DNA from: Chelonoidis abingdonii
Taxonomy: Eukaryota > Chordata > Testudines > Testudinidae
Length of the DNA stretch: 64,000 bases
Direction: 5' to 3'
Assembly (NCBI RefSeq): GCF_003597395.2
Contig: NC_133773.1
Coordinates: 60,749,407 to 60,813,406, forward strand
Notes under the pieces: model-generated
What the model saw: only the letters and a program-made list of their open reading frames with translations
What the model was told of the DNA's origin: nothing
Databases searched by the model: none
In this document: piece by piece, positions 44,937-55,789 of the stretch
Numbering within the stretch: the first letter of the stretch is position 1
Layout of the letters: each line of letters opens with the position of its first letter
Position numbers and translations under genes: made by a program

Positions 44937-46934
44937 TTAAAAAATGTCTTTCAAACTACTAGGTATGGGAACTGAAAGTCAAGCTGGGTTTTTTTTTTTT
45001 CTTACTACCAGTAGGAAAGATTTTGCCACTAGAATGCGGCTGATGATTTTGGCTTGTGATATGCAAGGCAGAAGAAAATTCAGCTTGGTTCTTCATTGCT
45101 GTGCTGGCATTACAGCATTAACTGCAGTAGAAACGTTCACTTTCTCAAACAGGTTGCTTTCTGTGCTTATTCAAGCTGTTATGTTGAATAGGAAGGTTTT
45201 ATTTTTATAATCACACTTCAAAGCTGAAATGCTTAGTTATACTGGGATAACTTATTGTGCTACGCATGGTGATGTTTCTTCTTTAAGCATGTGTGTAAAT
45301 CAAATTATGCCTGCATATCAAAATATGGTGCATAATATAAGGTTGAATCATTACCCCTAAGAAAAATCCAAGGAGGAAAAAAGAAACCCTGTAAAGCTCA
45401 TGTCTTTGAGCTTCTGACAAATATCCTTCTTAGAACTGGTCTATGCATGAGGTGTGGGTATGGATTCCAAATCCCACATGGATCTCTTGAGGGAAGGAAA
45501 TTGCACTGCCATCATGGCGCCTTGCTTCCCCTCCTCCACCTGCCAACATGGCTTTTTTAGAAGATATGCCAATTATTTTCTCCATACTTGTGCAATACCC
45601 TTCTCTTCTCAGAGAGAGGTGCAGCTGGGGAATAAGTTAATGGTTCCCAGAATGACATTCACAGGCCCACTGACAGCAATTCCAGGCCCAGGATAGAACA
45701 GTCAGTGGGCCCCCAGCTCGCACAGACACAGTCCACCTGACGTTTTGCGTGGTGCTGTGCTAACTGGTGCCCGGCAAGATGCTGCTTGCTGCACTGCTGG
45801 GTATGCTCTTCCGGCACACACCCAGGACTTCCATGTGCCCACCCAGCTGCCTTCACTGTTGCCAGGACCACCCCACGCAAGCCTAGGAGCCCTGCCAGAG
45901 GTGACTAGTGGGAAGGACACACAAAGGGGCACCAGCTAAGGGGAGATGCATGATCCCTCCCCATGACCCCCCTCTCATGACTCCTCCCAGCCTGGGGCCC
46001 CTGCACTCTCCCCATCCCCTCCTTCCCATCTCATGTTACCTGGACGGGGGGCTCTATCCTCTTGTTGCGCCAGCCCGGCTCTCCCTGTCTGTTTAGCTGC
46101 TCTTCTGGCAGCCAGGCTCCGGAGCCACTCCCAGATGCTGCCCGGTTCAGCACAGCAGTTGCCTGGGAGAGTGCTTGGCTGCAGCAGAGCAGGCTACCCC
46201 GCCCAGGCTCAGCTTCTCTAGGGACAGTGGCCTAGTGAGCCAGAGCCCACCTCGGCATGCTCAGAGTCTGCTCCTGTCCCCAGAAGCTGAGCCTGGGCAG
46301 GGAGAGGGCTGCCAATGTCACTGCTCCCTGCCTTGCCCAGACTCAGCTTCCCAGGACAGGAGCCGACTTTGAGCCCTCCCTGGCATACTCCGGTCACTTG
46401 GCCACTGTCCCTAGAGCCTCAGGGCAGTGTGTCTGGAAGAGGAGAGGCTCTGGCCCCACCCCTTCTTTTCCCCAGCCAAGGCTGGCTGCTGGGTCAAGGG
46501 CCCTGAGCAGGCGTCTGGGGAGGGCAAGCGGCTGACCCTTCCTGTCCTTCTCCCCCCATGGTGTTGCCTCTGAACCCTGCGGTGGTGGCTGGGAGTCCCC
46601 GGGCCCTTTTAAATCATCCAGGTCCCTGGGCAGTGGCCCCCTTCTTCTCCCCCCATCGGTGGGCCCAGACATTCAGTTGTGTGTATGACCACCTTTTCAG
46701 AAAGGTGCATGGTGTACACAGTAACTGTTTCCAGCTTTGCTGCTAAATGACTTCCTACTCACCCAAGTACCCTTGGAACACCTATGGCATAGATTTGGTG
46801 CAAGAGGCTTCCACATGCTTTGAGGTTGGGGTCAAGAGGAACGGTGGGTTCCACTTCTTTGTGGCTTTTGGGACTCTTCCAATAATGCCTTTCTTTGTTC
46901 CTCTTTGTACCACTTGTTGCAGGAACATGTAAGA
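44937..46934. other. Non-coding stretch with a GC-rich block of inverted repeats
   Basis: 45,690-46,640 is GC-rich in AT-rich surroundings. CCCAGGCTCAGCTTCT (46,201-46,216) recurs inverted as AGAAGCTGAGCCTGGG (46,282-46,297), and a third diverged copy is near 46,337. It is probably an unrecognised non-autonomous element. The many overlapping frames are GC artefacts. Confidence 0.45.
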
Positions 46935-47330
46935 GAGTGGCTCTCAACCTTTCCAGACCACTGTACCCCTTTCAGTAGTCTGATTTGTCTTGTGTACCCC
47001 CAAGTTTCACCTCACTTAAACTACTTGCTTACAAAATCGGACCTAAAAATACAAAATGGTCACAGCACACTGTTACTGAAAAATTGCTTGCTTTCTCATT
47101 TTTACCATACAATTATAAAATAAATTGATTGGACTATAAATATTGTACTTCAGTGTATGGTATATAGAGTATAAACAAGTCATTGTATGAAATTTTAATT
47201 TGTACTGATTGCACTAGTGTTTTTTATGTGGCCTGCTGTAAAACTAGGCAAATATCTAGATGAGCTGATGTACCTCCTGGAAGACCGCTGTGTACCCCCA
47301 GGATTACATGTACCCGGCTGAGAACTACTG
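46935..47330. mobile_element. hAT-type MITE (CAGTGGTTCTCAACC family), copy 1
   Basis: It starts GAGTGGCTCTCAACCTTTCC and its right end, reversed, is CAGTAGTTCTCAGCCGGGTA. Flanks ATGTAAGA and GCATAAGA share five of eight bases, consistent with a decayed eight-base duplication. About 80% similar by eye to 57,845-58,196 and 59,174-59,561. Confidence 0.75.
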
Positions 47331-48277
47331 GCATAAGACATAGCTTTGTGCTTAGCTCTAAGCATAGCTCTGATGCTTGCAGTTTCTAACCGCAACAAAG
47401 TATGTTCCGAGTAGCATATTCTTCCTTTGATGCAAATTCCTGACTTTCGTTAGTATTAATTTATCTGTGTGTGCGCACTTAGGGGAGAATGCCTTGTGGG
47501 TTTCAAATAAAGGATTAGAAACTTCATTAGTTTCTTAAATGTTTTTGAATGGTGAGGAACTGGAATGATTTCATAGTCATAATACTCAAAATTGAGAGAT
47601 TACTGCTTGCACGTTTCCAACTGTTGCTGACACCCTCAGCCCTACCAATGCTGGAAACATTGCCAATAATAATTGCAGACATGGCGATTAGATCCCCTCT
47701 GAGAAGGGTTAGATGGCACAGTTCTTAAAACACTGGTGACAGCCTGAAGTCAAACTATGCTAGTTTCCTAACTTGGTAATGCTGTTTGCTCTTAGCTGTG
47801 GTGAGATGTGTTTTTGCAAAATTTCTCTAAGTAGATGAGGTCTGAGGTTGCCTATCCCCTTGAAAGCAGATGAAGCCTTTGGGGCCTGGAAAATTGCTAA
47901 CTTGGCCTTCCATTGAACAAAGTTTATATGCTCCTGGTTTAAATGATTAACCCTTCATGGTGTACAGTTTAAATGTTCTTTTATCTTTTTCTCCTTAGAA
48001 CCCCCATAATCACCCCTTGAGAAAAGCAAAACTTTTCTGAAATGGTGTGTTTACTATGATACAAACAAAAATAATTAAAGACAGTTTAACAAATTTCATT
48101 TGTGATGTATTGCATTTGTCACGTAATGATTTCATAGACGGATGTGTGATTAATAATCTAGCATTTTTATAAGTGTATTTGGAAGGATTTCCATACGGGG
48201 GCCAGCTATGCAGCTGTAGTACTGTAGTGTAGATACTTCCTACAAGTGAGTGAAGGGTTTCTTCCATTGTGCTAGCT
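47331..48277. other. Non-coding stretch, nothing recognised
   Basis: AT-rich, no supported frame or repeat end. Confidence 0.4.
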
Positions 48278-48590
48278 CAGGGGTAGGCAACCCATGGCAC
48301 ACATGCCAAAGGCAGCACGCAAGTTGATTTTCAGTGGCACTCTCACTGCCTAGGTCCTGGCCACCAGTCCGGGAGGCTCTGCATTTTAATTTAATTTTAA
48401 ATGAAGCTTCTTAAACTTTTTAAAAACCTTATTTACTTAAATTACATGCAACAATAGTTTAGTTATTATAAGACTTATAGAAAGAGACCACCTAAAAACA
48501 TTAAAATGTATTATTGGCACTCAAAATCTTAAATTAAGAGGGAATAAATGAAGACTTGGCACACCACTTCTGAAAGTTTGCCAACCTCTG
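48278..48590. mobile_element. hAT-type MITE (CAGGGGTAGGCAACC), complete
   Basis: The ends CAGGGGTAGGCAACCCATGG and (reversed) CAGAGGTTGGCAAACTTTC are flanked by TGCTAGCT and CGCTAGGT (six of eight). Its first 240 bases match 31,395-31,630. No coding capacity. Confidence 0.8.
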
Positions 48591-49362
48591 CGCTAGGTAA
48601 TCCAGCTTCTTCAGCATTCTTCCATTGATCTAGCTGCGTCCACACTGGAGCTTAGATCAGCTAAGCTATGGCACTCAAGGGAGCAGTGTAGCTAAGCCAA
48701 TCAAAATGTTAAGGCCTAAATGACTTCTGTTGCAACTCAAGTCATCTTGGTAAAATAAAATCACATCACATGACTCGTGAACAAAATTCTTTCACTGTTA
48801 GGGTACAATGAGCAGGGTGGATTCATTTAAATCACTAATTTTAATCATGACTGAAACTAGCAAGCAGGAAACCTTGATTTAAGTAATCCATTTAGATCTT
48901 GTTTTGCATTTGTACTTATTATTTTCCTAAAAGGAGATGATTCTCCTGTGTTGGTAACCACTAAAACTTGTTGATTGGCAACTAAATATAGCCTTTGCAC
49001 CAAATTCAATGTGTCACTATTTCTATATACATTTATTTATGCAATTATATAGCTTAATTTACATTTATTTAGATTCATAATAAAGGTAAAAATTAAGGTT
49101 AGAAAATAGTGAATGATGCATTTGTTAGTTACTAAACGATTGTTTTATTTAAATTTGATTTATGTCCAGTTCTATTCACATGGGAACTCAAAATCAATTA
49201 AAAATGCACAAAAACAGCAATAGTGTTAGTAAATAAAGCTATTTTAAATGTGCTAGATACATAAGAAAACAAAGTTTATCAAAACCATGTTTTGCATTTA
49301 AAACTAACTTACTAGACAAAGAAAATAGTGAGTGAATTGAGCTGATTTGTTTCTGGTCACCA

Positions 49363-50057
49363 TCAGTGTTCCCTTTAATTTTTTATGTCCGTGTGCAGAA
49401 TGGATTTTATGTGCACCAATATGGAGGTGATGTGTAATACATCAGCTTCATATTGGTGCACATTACAAAATTCATGTGGTGGGGTGGGGCTGAAGGATTT
49501 GGAGTGTGGGAGGGGGCTCAGGGCTGGGGCAGAGGGTTTGGGTGCAGGGAGGGTGAGAGCTCTGGCTGGGGGGTGAAGGCTCTGGAGTGGGGTCAGAGAT
49601 GAGCGGTTTGGGGTCCGGGAGGAGATTCAGGGCTGGGGCAGAGATGTGGGAGGGTGAGAGCTCCAGCTGGGGGTGCGGGCTCTAGGGTAGGGCCAGGGAT
49701 GAAGGGTTTGGGGTACAGGCTGCGGGGGAGAGAGAGGACTCCCTGCAACAGCTCGGGGCCGGGGCAGAGTGCCTCTCCCTGGCTGTGGCAGCTCTGGCTG
49801 GACTGGGCCAAGGGAGGGGCTCCTCTCTGTGGCAGCTCCAGTGGGCCTGGGCTGGGCTGAGGGAGGGGCTCCTAAGCCCCAGCCAGGGCACATCCAGGGC
49901 AGTTCCGTGTTGGGGCCGGTGGGGAGGGGTGCCTCTCCCCCGGCTGCTGCAGGCCCATGCTGGGGCTGGGCAGGCTGGGAGGGGCGCCTCTCCCCGCCTC
50001 GGCCACTGTTTTGAGCTTACTGGCAGCTGTGCGGCCGCGCAGCTTAGAGGGAATTTA
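49363..50057. mobile_element. Inserted hAT-like element carrying a G-rich minisatellite
   Basis: Flanks GGTCACCA (49,355-49,362) and GGTCACTA (50,058-50,065) agree in seven of eight bases. The ends are TCAGTGTTCCCTTTAATTT and, reversed, TAAATTCCCTCTAAGCTGC. 49,395-49,480 contains a fold-back: CACCAATATGGAGGTGATGT against ATACATCAGCTTCATATTGGTG. The rest is a G-rich minisatellite. Confidence 0.7.
49480..50020 (+). repeat. G-rich minisatellite
   Basis: Diverged tandem units contain GGGCTGGGGCAGAGGGTTTG, GTGAGAGCTCTGGCTGG and GGGTGCGGGCTCTAGGG in varying order, with a period of roughly 90-110 bases. The same motifs occur at 55,795-56,140. Overlapping frames on both strands are by-products of the composition. 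Confidence 0.7.
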
Positions 50058-50548
50058 GGTCACTACATCCTTCTAGGTTTTTAGAAAGAGTAGATCTCAT
50101 CCTCTCATGCTTAGTTTTGATTAATAGATTGGAAGAGGAAAAAGCAGGAAAGTTTTGTTTTCGACTCCTATTCAGTTTCTTAACTTTGAATCAACTGGTC
50201 ATTGAACTGAACTAATTGAGTAAACTGAAATGAAGAAAGTATCTCTCTGTACATGCACAAGAGGCTACTGCTGTCAGAAGCTCGTTTGGCATTTCAACAA
50301 ACTCTGTTTCTAGGTGCTTAGCCTGTGACTTCCAGTGGTTTGGCTTTCTTCAGTAGCAAGCATGTACTGTTTTTAATACAATTTTATGTATTTAATCATA
50401 ATAAGTTTAGGCTTTAAGTTGTTATAACTTAAAATTTAATTTTAAATTAATTTTTTAAAAAACTTTTAAAGCGTTATATCTGATTTTAAATAAGAAACAA
50501 AATAAAACTTTTTTTTTTTTATAGATTTGTATCCACCCTGACAATCCA

Positions 50549-52168
50549 GTAGCCTGTATTCTCTACTAGTTGGTATAAACTACAATGTAATATGTTGGCT
50601 ACAAGGAAGAGTTCCTAGCAGAATCAGTGGCATATATTTTTGCGTGAACACTTTCCCCTAGGCCTGAGTAAAATTCAGCAACACTTGGCTTGAGTTACTT
50701 TATTTATGGATGAGTTGTTTGTTTGTTTTTTTTTTTAGTTGCATGAATTAAAGATATAGAAAACATGATCTGATTCCTTCTGATGCCAATGTAAAAGTGA
50801 TAATGCTTTATATGTCAGTGAGGCTATGTTATCTTAGGAAGTTTTAAGCTTTGAATCACTTATATACAACACTCACCGCTGGTCTCAGTGTTACCTGAAC
50901 ATCCGCCTGTGTAGTGCATCAACTAGCAGAAAGTCAATGTTCTTTGTGAAGTAATGGCAGCTGGAGACAACATTATGTTGTAATGGCAGCAAGGCAGACT
51001 GGATTGCTTCCTTAGGTCACATGGGCTGCTGCTGAGCTATGGATAGTTGCAGTAATGTTGTGAGGTCATGTAATGTTGAGGTTGAATTAATGCCTTTTAA
51101 ACCCAATCTTTTGCAATTTGTAATGATTACAAGAAGTGGTATCTGTCCAGAATTTTTGGAAGAGTATGTTTAAATATTCAGAGATAACATGAATTTTACA
51201 TCTTGTTTAAAAACAGGAACATTTGGAATTTGTAGGGTAAGAGTCTTGAAAAAGCTACCAGATTTCTACTAGCAGGAGGAATAAACTCTCTCCAGAGGTA
51301 GCTATGAAAGATGACAGTGGAACAGCCCCACCAGCAAGGTCTAAGGGGAACACAGATGAGAATCCCGCATCCCACTAGCTGGGGTACCAGAATGAGGCAG
51401 AGGTGGTTCAGCTTTTATCCCTGGATCTTGCCTGGGGACTCCATCTTTGTGTCATAGTATATCTAGAAGATGCATGATACATTTGGAATTTCGTAATCAT
51501 TCTCTATTTGCTGGATATGGTAAGGAACTTTTTGTCTCTAGCTGCTGTGAGGAAAGGACATGAAAGAGGCCTCTTTTATACTAACCTTCTAGTTATTTTT
51601 CTCCCCACCTCCTACTATTGGAAAAATCAAATTTGCATGAAATTGATGCAATTCATGACAATTTCATTTCTTACCATAGTGTTATGAATAACAGAGTGAA
51701 ATGACAGGGTCTTATTTTCAATTTGTTGTCACTCAGCAAAGCTATGAGCAACAGCAGGAGTCCTGCAGACTAAGGACATCCGCATTGCATCAGTTAATCT
51801 TTGAAATTTGAAGTGAATAGATATATTTACATTCCAGCTAAAAACTTATATTTTTTTCAGGCTCTCATGCTCGGGGAAAGCTTCGCACTGGTAGCTTGGC
51901 AGAGTGGACTTTTCAAGCTGCTTGAGAGAGAAGGAGGTAAATACTTCGAAGATCTAATTTTATGACTGTCAAGTTTAGCAGTGAAGCTGTAGCTTTAAAA
52001 CCGTTTGCAAGCAGAGATAAAATATGTGGGCCTGTAAAAGATTTTAGACTTTAAACAATGTATGTACTTAACTATTATTGAAAATCAGGTTCACTGTGGG
52101 GCGGATTTTCCCATGGTTTTGTTTTGTTTTTTAATTAATTACTGTACTATATCCCATATGTCAAATTA
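50549..52168. other. Non-coding stretch holding one candidate exon
   Basis: AT-rich sequence without recognised transposons. The candidate exon at 51,861-51,936 is described separately. Confidence 0.45.
51861..51936 (+). other. Candidate host exon, 76 bases
   Basis: A strong acceptor (TATTTTTTTCAG, ending 51,860) and a good donor (GGAG|GTAAAT at 51,937) bound 76 bases of balanced composition with no stop in one frame, reading ALMLGESFALVAWQSGLF then KLLEREG. An ATG at 51,867 could be a start codon if upstream exons are untranslated. No transposon similarity seen. It could be exon 2 of a gene starting at the CpG island near 32 kb (about 19.6 kb upstream), but that link is inferred. I do not recognise the protein. 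Confidence 0.4.
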
Positions 52169-52663
52169 CCGTATATACTCATTCATTAGCTTGTTCATTT
52201 ATAAGCTGATCCCCCAAGATGGATAAGTAAAAATATCAAAAATGGTATGACTCTTTTATAAACCGACCCTGCATTTCAGGAGTTGGAAAACTTTGGCTCC
52301 CAGCCCATCAAGGTAAGCCGCTGGCGGTTTGTGACGTTTTGTTTACCTGGAACATTCACAGGCACGGAATCCCTCAGCTGCCAGTGGCCATGGTTTGCCG
52401 TTCCGAGCCCATGGGAGCTGCGCAACACTTCTCGCAACTCCCTTTGGCTGGGAATGGTGAACCGTGGCCACAGGGAGCTGAGGGGCTCCATGCCTGCAGA
52501 CGTTCCGGGTAAACAAAATGACAATGCATTTGATATTCAATTCAGTGATTCCACAGAGTTTGAAGTCATCAAATTTTGGTGTAGACTCATTTATAAGCCA
52601 ACTCCCGCTTTTTGATGTCACTTTTTTACCAAAAATATTTGGCTTATGAATGAGTATATACAG
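52169..52663. mobile_element. Tc1/mariner-type fold-back MITE
   Basis: It is flanked by TA (52,167-52,168 and 52,664-52,665). The ends are CCGTATATACTCATTCATTA and, reversed, CTGTATATACTCATTCATAA. Inside, two arms of about 100 bases are inverted copies of each other: one begins near GTTTTGTTTACCTGGAAC at 52,337 and its mirror ends near GTTCCGGGTAAACAAAAT at 52,503-52,520. The two arms are offset around the centre near 52,425. No coding capacity. Confidence 0.75.
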
Positions 52664-52800
52664 TAAGTGGAATATGTGCAAACTCTTCATGTTTCAAGAT
52701 TCACCTGTGGTTCTTTTGTTTGTTACCATGTTTCAGGTTATAATGTGTTTTTTGGTATTTTTGTGGTGGTCTTTTTGGGGGGTGGGGGGGAATGGTGGCC

Positions 52801-52827
52801 GTGTGTGTGTGTGTGTGTGTGTGTGTG
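52801..52827 (+). repeat. (GT) microsatellite
   Basis: 13 GT units in a row, followed by GAGAATATATATAAATATAAA. Likely polymorphic. Confidence 0.95.
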
Positions 52828-53149
52828 AGAATATATATAAATATAAATTTCTACCCAAATAGATGTCAATATTTTCTTCCAAGGACAGGAAATTGCTTGG
52901 TTCAGTGTATGTTACTGTTCATCTTTCCTAGCGCTAGCTTGGATGGTGTAGGTTATAGAAAATGGACACAGGGTGCAGTTGAATCTCTAAGGCAAACTTT
53001 TCATTTCGAATGCAGTTCAGTATCCTCTTATGGTGATACCATGGGCTCAGAGTTTATTGTGGAAAAGGGACCTGGTTATTGCTTCTTTCACAGAAATACT
53101 ACTACTCCTTGGCCCCCTCTCTTTTTTCCCCACTCCCCTCCCCCAAATC

Positions 53150-53345
53150 CTTGTTATTACAGATGGTTCCCGACTTACGCAAGTGTTCCATTCCGGAAAA
53201 CCTTGCAAAAGTTGAATTTTGTGTAAGTGAGGAATGTATCTCTGACTATTACGCACCTGTCCTTCCCTCCCCCCCCCCCCCAATGCTTATGGAACTTTTT
53301 CCTGTAAGTGCAGATTCCCGTAAGTTGGGTTTGTGTAACCCAGGT
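53150..53345. mobile_element. MITE with CGACTTACG ends
   Basis: The left part GGTTCCCGACTTACGCAAGT has a counterpart on the right whose reverse complement is CCCAACTTACGGGAATC. The repeated GTAAGT/ACTTAC motifs and a 12-C run at 53,271-53,282 are typical of a decayed DNA element. Boundaries are approximate. Confidence 0.45.
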
Positions 53346-55789
53346 AGTGTCTGTATAGTTATTATATTATTTTATTATATTAAAGTTGTTGTTACAGTTT
53401 CCAGTGTCCTTCATATTACAGGAAGAAAGTGAAAGAGGAAAAGGTTTTGACTTTGACTAACCTTTATGGAGTTTTATTTGTCTTATATTTATCTACTGTA
53501 CATGACAAGCTTGATCGGCACTGAAAATGTGACCGTTCCCATCCACAGCCCCTAGCTGCTGTTCAGCACCTAGTATTCCAGAATATTGGTTGAATCCAAC
53601 GTCTTACAAATATAAAAAAGGTAGACATTACTGTGATAACACATTTCAGTATATTAAACCATGTGTGAAATCCTGGCCTTGCTTAAGTCCACGTCAAAAC
53701 TCCATTGATTTTGTGAGGTACAGATTTCACTCTGTAACTTTTTATAACTAATGTACTTTTTCCAGTGTCCAGTATTTCCATGAATTCTTATTTTATTCCC
53801 TTATTTTTTCTGATAAGAGTGATGTCATTCAGTGCTCCAGTTTGGAAAGTGGGTGGTTGTGTAACCTTAGTGAGTGTGGGGTGGGTGGGTGGGTGGGTGG
53901 TTGGTTGGTTGGTTTGTTTGTTATAGGTACCTGCCATTTGGTACACTCCAAAAGCAAAATAATTTCTTAAAAGTATATTGAGTAAAGTCCAGCCCCAGAC
54001 CCTGCACCTGCCTTGGGCAGGGGGCCAAGGTGCCTGAGAGCAGCCCCCCAGCCCTTGTCCCTGCCCCGCAGGCCATGCTGCCCAAGGCAGGTGGCGGGTC
54101 CAGGGCTCTCCAAAGTGGCCTGGCTCCCTAGGCAGCTCTGCTCTTACCGTGGCTTGACTTCTCGCCAAGCCAGGGGGTGGAGCCCTGGGGGAAGGGCAGG
54201 AGCAGGGGGTGGGGCCCCACGGTGGGGGTGAGGATATGGAGTCACAAATGTTCATTGTGCCCAGGGCCCCAGTGTAGCTGAATCCACCTTTTGAAATCAC
54301 TGTATCCTCAAATACAGTGGAACTGTTCAATTTTGTTCCAAGAATTGGAGCCTAGTAGTAGTTAGTAATCAAAGATCTGTGAACTGGAAAAGGGACTAGT
54401 CTTTTCCCATGCTAAACTAAGATGCATCTTTTCTCCTGGAAATTAAACAGGCTAATTCATGTAAACTTGAGGCACCTACATTTGGCCATTTTCCAGGACC
54501 CTGCTTGTTGAGGTTTCAGATCCAAAACTTACCTTTAAACCTGTCTGATTTGGAGAGACGTGTTTATTTTATAAACATCCTTTTAAAATCTACTCCTTTA
54601 TCAAAAGAAAATTATAGCATTTGGCTTTTTGTAGACCTTTATTCAAACACTGAGTATTTTGTGGTTATTCTTCTGGCTCTGCTGCAGCACTGAGTTAGTG
54701 AAATGGGGTCCAATCAACCATTATGTTGATGCAGAAACAAAGATTTTTGCAAGACACTTGGCTTTTAAATTTTGTGTTGTGCACAGTGTCAAGCACATGA
54801 TATAACAGAAAAGAAGGCATTAGATGGTATAGCTCATCTCCCTCTAATGTGGGGTTGTTCGCTACAATGTTATTTCAGTCCCTGGTACCTGCTTCTAGTT
54901 TTGGAGGTCTGCTGGACTCTACTGTTGGTTGCTCTTAAAAGTATGCTAAAAGGCTTATCTGTTTTTGGCCAACTTAATTCCAGACACTTGGGGCTCATCT
55001 ATGTGAGCTTCCAGCCTGTTTTCCTCCCCAGAAAAAAAAAACAACAAAAAATCCCCCCAAACTCTCTCCTCCCCCCCAAATAAAAAACAAAAACAAAAAA
55101 AAGTTGGAAATTCAATTCTTTGGTTGGTGAAGGGATTTGTTTCCTGGCTTCTGGATTTCCCTCTGTGCCATATTCTTTGGTTTTGTGTGGCTGAGTACTT
55201 TGTCTTGTTCTTCCCCCAGTACCCCCTTCTGGTCAGTTGCCTAGTGATAAACAATTTGCAAATGGGTCAAAGGAAAATACCAAATTGGACATTTTGTAAG
55301 TCATAATGTTGAGGACTTCCTTTGCTTGTAAACAAGCAACCTTTGTATTATAATAGCACGTAGAGGCCCCAGTTAGAGTTCAGGGCCTATTGTCTTAAGT
55401 ACTGCAGTGCAGTTTACAATCTTGTTTTATGACCAGTCTTACCAGGATATGAGACACGTAGGGGGGAGGGGAAGCTGTAACTGGTGTTACAGGTAACACC
55501 CTCCCCTCAGGATAACTACAACTGAGCAATTCAAGAAACTAACCATAAACCAAGCCTTTTATTGTGGGCATTTGATAGCACTTTGAATAGTGACAGTTTT
55601 ACTGTTTTGCTGCTGCAGTGTTTTAGTTGCAGCACCAGAGCTTAGATGGAAGAGGCAGTGGGGTGGGCAGAAGTGTGCAAAGCCTGATGGGAGGAAGGGA
55701 TAGATTGCAAAAAAACCTGAACATCCTTGCCCCAGCTGAGGTTCTGCCCTGCTCCATCCCCCCTCCCTCTGTTGCTCACTCTCGCTCCC
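53346..55789. other. Non-coding stretch with simple repeats
   Basis: 53,876-53,925 is a (GTGG)n tract passing into (TTGG)n and (TTTG)n. 53,985-54,240 is GC-rich, probably another non-autonomous element. Frames here (for example 180 codons on the minus strand at 53,788-54,330) run across the simple repeat and are not credible. Confidence 0.45.

Larger units (their letters stand above)
48813..50540. mobile_element. hAT-like element (CAGGGTGGAT ends) split by a second element
   Basis: The left end CAGGGTGGATTCATTTAAATC and right end AGATTTGTATCCACCCTG form the termini. Flanks ACAATGAG and ACAATCCA share the first five bases. The sequence is AT-rich with ATTTAAAT motifs. A separate element with its own target duplication lies at 49,363-50,057, so the outer element is older. 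Without the insert it is about 1.0 kb and non-coding. Confidence 0.65.

Noticed and set aside
45659..46672. Cluster of short frames on both strands
   Set aside because: Composition artefact of a GC-rich block with inverted motifs.
49593..50084. Several overlapping 68-99-codon frames
   Set aside because: They are readings of a G-rich minisatellite in different frames.
53788..54330. 180-codon minus-strand frame
   Set aside because: It runs through a (GTGG)/(TTGG) simple repeat (giving NKQTNQPTTHPPTHP) and a GC-rich repeat-like block.
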